Part shown: piece by piece, positions 32,991 through 39,299 of the stretch
How positions within the stretch are numbered: the first letter of the stretch is position 1
How the letters are laid out: the number at the start of each line of letters is the position of its first letter
The notes under the pieces: model-generated
Databases searched by the model: none
The model's input: the letters and a program-made list of their open reading frames with translations, nothing else
What the model was told of the DNA's origin: nothing
Assembly: GCA_024229515.1 (NCBI GenBank)
Contig: JAAESI010000313.1
Span: 1 to 39,299 of the forward strand
Source: Pseudomonadota bacterium
Lineage (GTDB): Bacteria > Myxococcota_A > UBA796 > UBA9615
Direction of reading: 5' to 3'
DNA: 39,299 nucleotides
Program-made: the position numbers and the translations under genes

Positions 32991-33962
32991 CTAGTCGGCC
33001 GTCGTGAATGACCACGCCTCGTCGAAGGCGACGCCGTCCAGCGTTCCCGTGATGTGCACGTCGTAGGTCGCGCCCGCGGCGTAGACCTCGGTCGGCACGA
33101 GCGCGACGGTCCTCATCAGCAGGCCGTCGTTGGCCGGATCCAGCTGCCGGAAGGGCACGGCGCCGTCGGGGCCGGTCAGGCTCGTGGACTCGACGATCAG
33201 GCCGCCGCCCGCGGGCCCGGAGATGGTCGACAGCGTCACGGGGAGGCCGATGTCGCCCTGGTCGGGGGCGGGATCGGGGATCTCCCAGTCGCTGTCCCAC
33301 GCGGTCGTGACGTCCTCCTGCCCTGCGGCCGGGTAGCGCGCGAACCGAGCTTCGGCAGCCGCCCACGGGGAGACGGTGTTCATGACGTCGAACGTGCCCG
33401 CGGCGCCGGCGCCGATGGCGGTCAGCTCGGGGATCATCAGCGGGGCGCGGTGGTAGACGCTCTCCATCCACTTGTCGACGGCCCGGGTCGGGGAGGCGCC
33501 CCCCTGCTGGCGGGTCATGACTTCGGCGACGGTCTCGACGAACGAGTCGTAGGGCCAGCCCGCCGCGATGATCCGGTCGCGGGCGGTGTTGCCGGTGTAG
33601 TGCTCGTGCTCCGTGTTGGACTCGCCGTGGCTGAACTCGTCGTTGGCGGCGGCGTAGTCGGCGTGGGACTGGGCCGCCTGGCTGAGGATCGGGTGCAGCT
33701 CCGCCTCGGTGATGCCGGCGACCTGACGGTAGCAGTTGAGCCGCTCGGCCATCTCCAGTTGCTCGTCCGTGGCCGCGGGATCGCCGTCGCCGGCCAGCGC
33801 CAGACTGTCGCAGGTGGCATCCAGCGCCGCGAACCGCGAGGAGCTGCCGTTGTCGTCGTCGTCGCCCAGTCCGAGCGGGTCTTCGCCCGTGCCGAAGAGC
33901 AGGTCGCAGCCGGTCAGCGCCAGGCAGGCGGCAATTCCAAGAGTCAGAAGTCGGATTGTCAT
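32991..33962 (-). CDS. CAP/SCP-domain (cysteine-rich secretory protein-like) lipoprotein
   Basis: 323 residues. MTIRLLTLGIAACLALTGC is the signal peptide (Cys19), followed by a short Asp/Ser linker. The CAP domain (about 65-210) is recognised by LNCYRQVAGITEAELHPILSQAAQSHADYAA, HGE..., GYTGN-like EHYTGNTARDRIIAAGW and the later AVDKWMESVYHRAPLM, matching bacterial SCP/PR1-type proteins. A C-terminal Ig-like beta domain (about 240-323) ends in YDVHITGTLDGVAFDEAWSFTT, typical of SbsA_Ig/Big_5. The start ATG 33962 has GGGTGGAGGGG upstream. Divergent from the radical SAM operon across a 63-base gap containing a 16-bp dyad. Function of bacterial CAP proteins is mostly unknown. Confidence 0.87.
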   Translation of the reverse strand: MTIRLLTLGIAACLALTGCDLLFGTGEDPLGLGDDDDNGSSSRFAALDATCDSLALAGDGDPAATDEQLEMAERLNCYRQVAGITEAELHPILSQAAQSHADYAAANDEFSHGESNTEHEHYTGNTARDRIIAAGWPYDSFVETVAEVMTRQQGGASPTRAVDKWMESVYHRAPLMIPELTAIGAGAAGTFDVMNTVSPWAAAEARFARYPAAGQEDVTTAWDSDWEIPDPAPDQGDIGLPVTLSTISGPAGGGLIVESTSLTGPDGAVPFRQLDPANDGLLMRTVALVPTEVYAAGATYDVHITGTLDGVAFDEAWSFTTAD

Positions 33963-34001
33963 GGCCCCTCCACCCCCAGAATGGCGACGGCCCGATTCGC
34001 C

Positions 34002-34017
34002 GGCAATACTTACTGCC
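34002..34017. promoter_or_regulatory. 16-bp imperfect dyad at the divergent promoter
   Basis: GGCAATACTTACTGCC reads closely on both strands (12 of 16 positions symmetric, perfect GGCA/TGCC ends). It ends 8 bases before the radical SAM operon start and lies upstream of the CAP-lipoprotein gene. Its AT core contains the only -10-like bases in the gap, so it may combine promoter and operator. Confidence 0.4.
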
Positions 34018-34025
34018 GCGCGCGC

Positions 34026-36650
34026 ATGAGCTTGTCCGTCACCATCGTCACCCGACACGATCTGTACCCCGCCGTTCACGGCGGCGCGGTGAAGATCGTC
34101 CGCACCGCCGAGGCGCTCTCGCGCAACGGCTGCCACGTCACGGTGGTGACCTCGGATCGGCTGCAGTACCACGTCTACGAGGACGGTCGGCACAGCCTGC
34201 GGGACTACCCCCCGCGGCTGATCGCGGCGACCCGGGTGCCCCCGCGGTTCAAGCCCTGGCTCGAGCGGCTCGGCGTCCCCGATTACTGGAAGGCGATCGA
34301 GCACATCCTGCGTTCCCTGGGCTACCCCGACGACGAGCACCTGCTCTACCAGCCGCTCGTGGACGTCGATTTCTGGATCCGCACCATCTACGTGGGCCGG
34401 CTGCACAAGACGGACTGGTTCCAGGCCGAGTTCCCCGGCTTCGGCGCCCCCGCGTACGTCGCCGCCCGGCTGCTGCGCCGCAAGTGCAGCGTGGTCGAGC
34501 ACAACGTCGAGTGGAACCGGCTCGCCGACACCACCGAGCTGTCCGAGCAGACGGTCAAGCGGCTGCGCGAGATCGAGCTGCAGATCTGCCACCTCGCCGA
34601 CGAGGTCGTCACCTGCTCCGACGACGACCGCACCCTGATGCTCCCGGACGACTTCGAGCGGGACGAGATCACGGTCATTCCCCACGGCGTCGACCTCGCC
34701 AACTACGGCCACAAGACGGGCGTCGGCATCCGCGAGATGTACGACATCGACCCGGACTCGGCGCTCATCTTCTTCCACGGCACGCTGCACTACTGGCCCA
34801 ACACGGTCGCCTGCCGCGTCTTCGCCGAGGAGATCCTCCCGCGCATGCGCGACCGGGGCCGCAAAGTCACCGTGCTCGCGGCCGGGCTGAACCCGCCCGA
34901 CCGCCACACCCACCCCGACCTCAAGTACGCCGGCTGCGTGGACGACCTCGTGACTCACATCGCCGCCGCGGACGTCTGCGCGGTGCCCCTGCTGGACGGC
35001 GGCGGCACGCGGATGAAGATCCTCGAGTACCTCGCCGCGCGGAAGCCCACCGTCAGCACCCGCAAGGGCGCCGAGGGGCTGGAGCTGGTGGACGGCCGGG
35101 AGATCCACCTCGTGGACGACGGCGACTGGGACGGCTTCTGCGACCGGTTGTGCGACCTCCTCGACAACCCGGTCGAGGCCATCGGCATGGGCGAGCTGGG
35201 GTACCGGTTCGTGAAGCAGTACGACTGGCTGGAGGTCGGCCGCGCCTTCGTCGAGCTGTACGAGGGGCGGGGTTCGGTCCGCGGCACCGACTACAACGCC
35301 GAGCTCGCCGCCCGGGTCCAGCGGGACGATCAGTCGCTGAGCGAGGTCGGCGCGGAGCGGATGGCGGAGGCCCAGCAGCGGCTCGACCTGACCCACCGCA
35401 AAGAGCGCCGCGGCAACGCCTCCAAGGTGCTGCAGGTGCTCCAGGAGCAGGACCTGGAGCCGCAGATCGTGCACTGGGCCGACGACGAGGTGCACCACGC
35501 GATCAAGGACGCCGACATCGTGCGGCACATCCCGGTCGAGGTGGACTGGCAGAAGCCGCGCACGATGATTCTGCTGCTGAACAAGCGCTGCAACCTCAAG
35601 TGCGACTTCTGCGACCTGTGGCACTACACGGACATGATGCCGTTCGAGTCGGCGGTCACGATCATCCAGCGGGCGCCCGCGGCGGGGGTCAAGACGCTGG
35701 TCATCACCGGCGGCGAGCCGTTCGTGCACCCCCGCATCCACGAGCTCATTGAGCTGGCCAAGAACCTGGGTCTGGGCGTGAACATCACGACCAACGGGAC
35801 CTTGTTGGTCAAGGACATCGACCGGATCAAGAACAGCCGCGTCGACAGCCTCAGCATCAGCCTGGACGGCTTCAAGGAGAACCACGACCGGCTGCGCGGC
35901 GTGGACGGCACCTACGACGAGGTGATGCGCGCCATCGACGTGCTCAAGGCCGAGACGGACATCTGGATCAACATCTACTTCGTCGTGACGAAGGAGAACG
36001 TGCGCGAGCTGGCGGGGGTCTATGACCTGACCCTGGACAAGGGGATCGGCTTCGACTTCTGGCCGGTCAACGGCTACCCGCACCTGTACGTCACCGCGCC
36101 GGCCGACAAGAAGGCGTACACCGACGCCATCGCCCACATCGCCCAGACCAACCCCTCGGTCGCGGCGCGGATGGACTACTACCGGTACGGCATCGAGTAC
36201 ATGGAGGGGCGGCGCGACCACTACCGCTGCCTGGGCCTCATCGAGCAGTTCGGGGTGAACCACGAGGGGCAGCTGGTGCCCTGCTGCGTGTGGGACCAGA
36301 AGGGGCTGCAAGTCGGCTCGGCGCTGGAGGAGCCGCTGGATCAGCTCTTCTTCAGCGAGAAGGCGCAGAAGCTCCGCGAGCAGATCTTCGAGGAAGGCTG
36401 CGTGGACCAGTGCTTCAACCACAGCCTGTACGAGTTCCAGCAGGCGACCAGCCTGGACTTCGTGGTCAAGCCCGCGGCCGAGCCGATGAAGAAGGAGATG
36501 GCCGTCATCAAGGAGTCGGGCCAGGCGCGCGAGGGCGAGGCGAAGGCCCGGCGGCGCGCGGCGGCGAAGGCCCGGCGGGCCAAGGAGCAGGCGGCGAAGG
36601 TGAAGGCGAAGAAGGCGGCTCGGCCGAAGATCACGAAGGCGGAGGCGTGA
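34026..36650 (+). CDS. Glycosyltransferase (GT4)-radical SAM/SPASM fusion protein
   Basis: 874 residues. Residues 1-415 form a complete GT4/GT-B glycosyltransferase: TIVTRHDLYPAVHGGAVKI at the N-terminus, HGTLHYWPN (251-259), and the donor-site block PLLDGGGTRMKILEYLAARKP (321-341). A helical linker (about 416-505) leads to a radical SAM domain with CxxxCxxC at Cys522/526/529 and TGGEP (561-565). The SPASM region has Cys735, Cys753-754, Cys792 and Cys796 for auxiliary Fe-S clusters. The last 60 residues are a Lys/Arg/Ala-rich helix. Each half is intact, so the fusion should be bifunctional: sugar transfer plus radical chemistry on a peptide or sugar. No signal peptide. The next gene starts in the stop (TGATG). 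I know no named family with this order. Confidence 0.88.
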   Translation: MSLSVTIVTRHDLYPAVHGGAVKIVRTAEALSRNGCHVTVVTSDRLQYHVYEDGRHSLRDYPPRLIAATRVPPRFKPWLERLGVPDYWKAIEHILRSLGYPDDEHLLYQPLVDVDFWIRTIYVGRLHKTDWFQAEFPGFGAPAYVAARLLRRKCSVVEHNVEWNRLADTTELSEQTVKRLREIELQICHLADEVVTCSDDDRTLMLPDDFERDEITVIPHGVDLANYGHKTGVGIREMYDIDPDSALIFFHGTLHYWPNTVACRVFAEEILPRMRDRGRKVTVLAAGLNPPDRHTHPDLKYAGCVDDLVTHIAAADVCAVPLLDGGGTRMKILEYLAARKPTVSTRKGAEGLELVDGREIHLVDDGDWDGFCDRLCDLLDNPVEAIGMGELGYRFVKQYDWLEVGRAFVELYEGRGSVRGTDYNAELAARVQRDDQSLSEVGAERMAEAQQRLDLTHRKERRGNASKVLQVLQEQDLEPQIVHWADDEVHHAIKDADIVRHIPVEVDWQKPRTMILLLNKRCNLKCDFCDLWHYTDMMPFESAVTIIQRAPAAGVKTLVITGGEPFVHPRIHELIELAKNLGLGVNITTNGTLLVKDIDRIKNSRVDSLSISLDGFKENHDRLRGVDGTYDEVMRAIDVLKAETDIWINIYFVVTKENVRELAGVYDLTLDKGIGFDFWPVNGYPHLYVTAPADKKAYTDAIAHIAQTNPSVAARMDYYRYGIEYMEGRRDHYRCLGLIEQFGVNHEGQLVPCCVWDQKGLQVGSALEEPLDQLFFSEKAQKLREQIFEEGCVDQCFNHSLYEFQQATSLDFVVKPAAEPMKKEMAVIKESGQAREGEAKARRRAAAKARRAKEQAAKVKAKKAARPKITKAEA

Positions 36651-37894
36651 TGGACGCGTCCAGCTTCAACCTCCCCGGCAGCTACATGGTCCTGGAGGTC
36701 ACCAACCGGTGCCCGCTCAAGTGCGGCCACTGCGCGGTCGCCGAGGCGGACCTGGGGCACCCCCACTACGGGACGATCGAGCACATGTCGGTCGGCATGG
36801 TGCGGGAGCTGCTGGAGGACCTGCGCGCCTCGGGGCTGAAGTTCGACAACCTGGTGCTGTTCTGGCTCGGCGAGCCGCTGAGCAACCCGCGCTTCAAGGA
36901 CATCTACAAGCTGGTCCTGCAGTACTCGGGGAACCGGGAGATCTTCGGGAAGATCGAGGTCCACACCAACACGTTCCCGCTGTCCGAGGAGATCGCGCGG
37001 GGGGCCCTGAACGACGCCGAGGTGCCGCAGGTGTGGCACCTGACGATGGACGCCATCAAGGCCGAGACGTTCCACGTCATCAAGGGGCTGGATGCGTTCA
37101 AGAAGTCGCAGCGTCAGAGCCTGAAGATGGTGCAGTTGAAGGGCGCGACGAACAGCCGGTGGCCGAAGCTGGCGATGCAGTTCATCGTCAGCGACGTCAA
37201 CGCCGCCGAGGCCGAGGAGTTCGTCGATTTCTGGAAAGGCGCGTACGCCGACGCGGGCCTGCCGATCGAGGTGACCGGCTTCCACGTGCCCGTCGAAGGC
37301 CCGGAGAACTACATCTACTTGAAGTCGTTGGACTGCCCCACGCCCGAGGAGCAGGACCGCCAGAACCGCGTGTACGCGAACCTGATGGGCAGGCTGGGGC
37401 TGAACTCGCCGGTGGACCCGGACGCCGAGCGGCGCGTCACCGACGCGATCCCGCGCAAGCTGCTGACGCCGTGCAGCGGCTTCTTCATGACGCCCACGAT
37501 CAGCAGTGACGGCCGCATCACGATGTGCACGCGGGACAACACGTACCACCTGGTGGTGGGCACGTTGAAGGAGGCCAGCTTCAGCACCATCTGGATGGAG
37601 AGCCCGGTGCTGAACCGGCGCCGCCAGCGGGTCGGCGGGGGCAACTACGACGAGCTGCCGTACTGCCAGACGTGCTTCATCCCGCACTCGGTGAACTACT
37701 CGCCGATCCCGCAGGACGCCATCGACAGGTTCCTGTCGGCCAACGGCCTGGACGGGGAGTTGGTGGAGGCGGTGGAAGGCTCGGTGCCCTCGGCGCGTCC
37801 CTACCCGGACCCCTGGGTGGGCAAGCAGAACGACCAGGTCTACGAAGACCGCACGGGCACCCGCGTCGTCCAGATCGGGGAGGCGCGACCGTGA
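36650..37894 (+). CDS. Radical SAM/SPASM enzyme
   Basis: 414 residues. The radical SAM cluster motif VTNRCPLKCGHC (Cys21/25/28) is at the very N-terminus. The usual GGEP is replaced by FWLGEP (71-76). The C-terminal SPASM-like region has Cys275, Cys293, Cys339 and Cys342, in GRITMCTRDN...LPYCQTC, fitting at least one auxiliary cluster. The C-terminal 60 residues are poorly conserved in appearance. ATG 36650 shares its A with the TGA of the fusion gene and has GGAGG 7 bases upstream; GTG 36647 is an alternative. It is coupled to the third radical SAM gene by GTGA. Substrate unknown; peptide modification or sugar radical chemistry are both possible. Confidence 0.88.
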   Translation: MDASSFNLPGSYMVLEVTNRCPLKCGHCAVAEADLGHPHYGTIEHMSVGMVRELLEDLRASGLKFDNLVLFWLGEPLSNPRFKDIYKLVLQYSGNREIFGKIEVHTNTFPLSEEIARGALNDAEVPQVWHLTMDAIKAETFHVIKGLDAFKKSQRQSLKMVQLKGATNSRWPKLAMQFIVSDVNAAEAEEFVDFWKGAYADAGLPIEVTGFHVPVEGPENYIYLKSLDCPTPEEQDRQNRVYANLMGRLGLNSPVDPDAERRVTDAIPRKLLTPCSGFFMTPTISSDGRITMCTRDNTYHLVVGTLKEASFSTIWMESPVLNRRRQRVGGGNYDELPYCQTCFIPHSVNYSPIPQDAIDRFLSANGLDGELVEAVEGSVPSARPYPDPWVGKQNDQVYEDRTGTRVVQIGEARP

Positions 37895-38907
37895 AGCGCC
37901 CGAACTTCTTCATGTCGGACGTGGCCCGCTACGCGCGGGACGCGGTCAAGCTCCGCCCCGCGGACGGGCTGCCCACGCAGATCCACGTCTCGGTCACGGA
38001 CCGCTGCTGCCTGCCGTGCCGCATGTGCGACATCTGGCGCATCGAGCCCAAGGCGGAGATGACGACGAACGAGTGGAAGGGCGTGTTCGACCAGGTCAGC
38101 GACTGGGCGGGCCCGGTCGGCCTCAACTTCGCCGGCGGCGAGCCGTTCCTGCGCAAGGACCTGCCCGAGCTCACCCGCTACGCCACGTCGATGGGCTTCA
38201 CGGTGACGGCCAACAGCAACGCGACGCTGTTCAACCAGCGCAAGATCGAAGAGATCAGCGAGGCGGGGCTGGACATCCTGTACGTGTCGATGGACGGCTT
38301 CACGGCCAAGACGCACGACCACATGCGGGGCGAGGTCGGCACCCACGCCCGTGTGATGCGCACCCTGAAGCTGGTGGACAAGGTCCCCAACCCGCGCGTC
38401 ATCGTCGCGATGATCATCAGCCGCCACAGCGTGCACGAGCTCAAGCCGATGGCCGACTGGACCCGCGAGCAGGGCTACCAGGTGGTCTACCAGCCGCTGT
38501 TCAACAACTTCGGCCGCGAGTACGACCCCCAGTGGTTCGTGAAGTCCCCGCACTTCCCCCGCCCCGAAGACCTGGGCGCGCTGGACGACGCCCTCGACTA
38601 CCTCATCGACATCAAGGAGAACGACGGACACGTCTGCAACGCCGTCGGTCAGCTGAAGGAGATGAAGCGGTACTTCCGCAACCCCGCGGTCAGCAACGGG
38701 CTCCCGTGCAACGCGGGGCACAGCGACCTGTCGTTCGACCCCTACGGGAACCTGCTGCTGTGCTTCTGGCTCCCGCCCGTGGGCGACGTGCGGAAGACGC
38801 CGATCCCGTGGATGTGGGAGAGCATGCAGAGTCAGCGGCGGCGGTGGGAGGCGCACAACTGTCCGCGGACTTGCAACATGCTGAACTGCAACTTCGAGCA
38901 TATGTAG
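37891..38907 (+). CDS. Radical SAM/SPASM enzyme
   Basis: 338 residues. The cluster motif VTDRCCLPCRMCDIW has Cys39/43/46, with NFAGGEPF (79-86) for SAM binding. The C-terminal twitch/SPASM part has Cys273 and Cys291 around GHSDLSFDPYGNLLLCF, then Cys324/328/333 at the extreme end (NCPRTCNMLNC). The sequence is clearly different from the other two radical SAM proteins of the operon, so these are not simple duplicates. GTG 37891 overlaps the previous stop (GTGA) and follows GGGGAGG. It is the last gene of the operon; no precursor peptide or transporter follows, and an integrase remnant begins 79 bases downstream. Confidence 0.88.
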   Translation: MKRPNFFMSDVARYARDAVKLRPADGLPTQIHVSVTDRCCLPCRMCDIWRIEPKAEMTTNEWKGVFDQVSDWAGPVGLNFAGGEPFLRKDLPELTRYATSMGFTVTANSNATLFNQRKIEEISEAGLDILYVSMDGFTAKTHDHMRGEVGTHARVMRTLKLVDKVPNPRVIVAMIISRHSVHELKPMADWTREQGYQVVYQPLFNNFGREYDPQWFVKSPHFPRPEDLGALDDALDYLIDIKENDGHVCNAVGQLKEMKRYFRNPAVSNGLPCNAGHSDLSFDPYGNLLLCFWLPPVGDVRKTPIPWMWESMQSQRRRWEAHNCPRTCNMLNCNFEHM

Positions 38908-38986
38908 TTTCGCTGTACATCGACCCATCGCTGATCTTGGGATTCCCGCCTGCCCCACATATGTCCCACAGGGCGGCGGAGATCAG

Positions 38987-39034
38987 ATGGCGAGTATCAG
39001 CAAGGTCGGAAAGAAGTACCGGGTCCGCTGGCGC
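38987..39034 (+). pseudogene. 5' stub of a tyrosine recombinase (phage-type integrase) gene
   Basis: ATG 38987 after GGCGGAG encodes MASISKVGKKYRVRWR, the typical start of the AP2-like N-terminal arm-binding domain of tyrosine recombinases, where 'RWRDPDGR' usually follows. The similarity stops at 39034 and IS-like sequence follows. The upstream 79 bases (CCCCACATATGTCCCACA near 38954-38971) could be part of an attachment site, as such integrases often sit next to one. Confidence 0.55.
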
Positions 39035-39299
39035 GAGTTATCGGTGGTCCTGGGCGTTGGTGCATGGCTCGGCGTCTTGACCTTCTGGACCTGCTCGACC
39101 CAGCGTGCTCTCCGAGGCCAAGCCCCGGGCGACGACCAAGATGGCCGCGCGTACGAACAGCAAGGTGACACTGAAGTACAAGACGAAGTACCGGGTGCGG
39201 AACTGGGCGGCGTACGAGAAGTCACTCCGCCGGCGCGGCGACATCACGATCTGGTTCGACGCCGCCGCCGTCCGTTCCTGGAACGACCGCCCTTCCGGA
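39035..39299 (+). mobile_element. Left part of an IS5-like insertion sequence
   Basis: Starts where the integrase frame is interrupted (GAGTTATCGGTGGTCCTGGG...). About 105 bases of non-coding left end precede the transposase ATG at 39141. The right end lies outside the window, so terminal repeats and target duplication cannot be confirmed. Confidence 0.6.
39141..39299 (+). CDS. IS5-family transposase, N-terminal part (partial)
   Basis: 53 residues from ATG 39141 to the window edge. After a basic N-terminus, YRVRNWAAYEKSLRRRGDITIWFD and AAVRSWNDRPSG match the 'V.NW..Y...L..RG....W.D..A...W' signature at the start of IS5/IS1112-like transposases. The catalytic DDE residues would lie beyond the edge. 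The element has inserted into the integrase gene, so the DNA downstream of the radical SAM operon is mobile-element territory. Confidence 0.78.
   Translation, partial: MAARTNSKVTLKYKTKYRVRNWAAYEKSLRRRGDITIWFDAAAVRSWNDRPSG

Noticed and set aside
33963..36422. N-terminal extension of the CAP lipoprotein frame opposite the fusion gene
   Set aside because: The signal peptide and ribosome-binding site fix the start at 33962; the upstream part is a shadow.
34026..38986. RiPP precursor peptide inside or just after the radical SAM operon
   Set aside because: No short frame with a ribosome-binding site and leader/core-like sequence was found in the 79-base gap after 38907 or in the 63-base gap before 34026.
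1..39299. tRNA, rRNA or riboswitch genes
   Set aside because: No cloverleaf-like or rRNA-like sequence was noticed by eye; a covariance-model scan would be needed to exclude small RNAs.

Overview
The window is GC-rich chromosomal DNA from a Gram-negative, secretion-heavy bacterium. It most resembles the Myxococcota/Deltaproteobacteria sphere. The signs are a eukaryote-like Ser/Thr kinase with a PEGA tail, many lipoproteins with Asp-rich linkers, a MopE-type Asp/Cys motif, and several CotH, lamin-tail and beta-helix surface proteins. This placement is inference from gene content; no rRNA or other taxonomic marker is present.

Layout. (1) 172-5337, minus strand: a tight five-gene unit, ppsR-type kinase/phosphatase regulator > Nudix hydrolase > PEGA Ser/Thr kinase > two lipoproteins. 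(2) 5378-7297, plus: a long-chain acyl-CoA synthetase. (3) 7327-19582: a secretome block of nine genes, almost all lipoproteins: three CotH-like proteins, four proteins with lamin-tail domains (one of them LTD-LTD-NHL), a Cys/Asp-rich propeller-like protein and a beta-helix protein. (4) 19598-20796: a decayed molybdopterin oxidoreductase 5' end abutting a transposase C-terminal remnant, then non-coding DNA with a TetR-like operator. (5) 20797-25460: SCP2 sterol-carrier protein, AMACR-type CoA racemase/transferase, PgsA-type phosphatidyltransferase and Lon protease, closed by a strong bidirectional terminator. (6) 25539-29062, minus: type II secretion/type IV pilus inner-membrane protein and ATPase. 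(7) 29192-33962: an accessory stretch with a methyltransferase/zinc-ribbon pair, an SDR gene cut after 20 codons, a broken BNR-repeat protein, a Tae4-type peptidoglycan amidase overlapped by a lipoprotein (effector/immunity candidate), and a CAP-domain lipoprotein. (8) 34026-38907, plus: three translationally coupled genes. The first fuses a GT4 glycosyltransferase to a radical SAM/SPASM enzyme, and the other two are further radical SAM/SPASM enzymes. (9) 38987-39299: a tyrosine-recombinase 5' remnant interrupted by the left part of an IS5-like element that runs off the window.

How the genes fit together. SCP2 and the AMACR-like enzyme suggest handling of branched or sterol-like acyl-CoAs; the acyl-CoA synthetase about 14 kb away fits the same theme. 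The LTD/CotH block looks like an extracellular-matrix or surface-decoration locus. The best candidate for an undescribed system is the glycosyltransferase-radical SAM operon: three radical SAM enzymes, a covalently attached sugar transferase, no recognisable precursor peptide, a dyad element at the promoter, and mobile DNA directly downstream. Second is the Tae4-lipoprotein pair. A recurring TANNNT box 6-9 nt before start codons points to frequent leaderless transcription.
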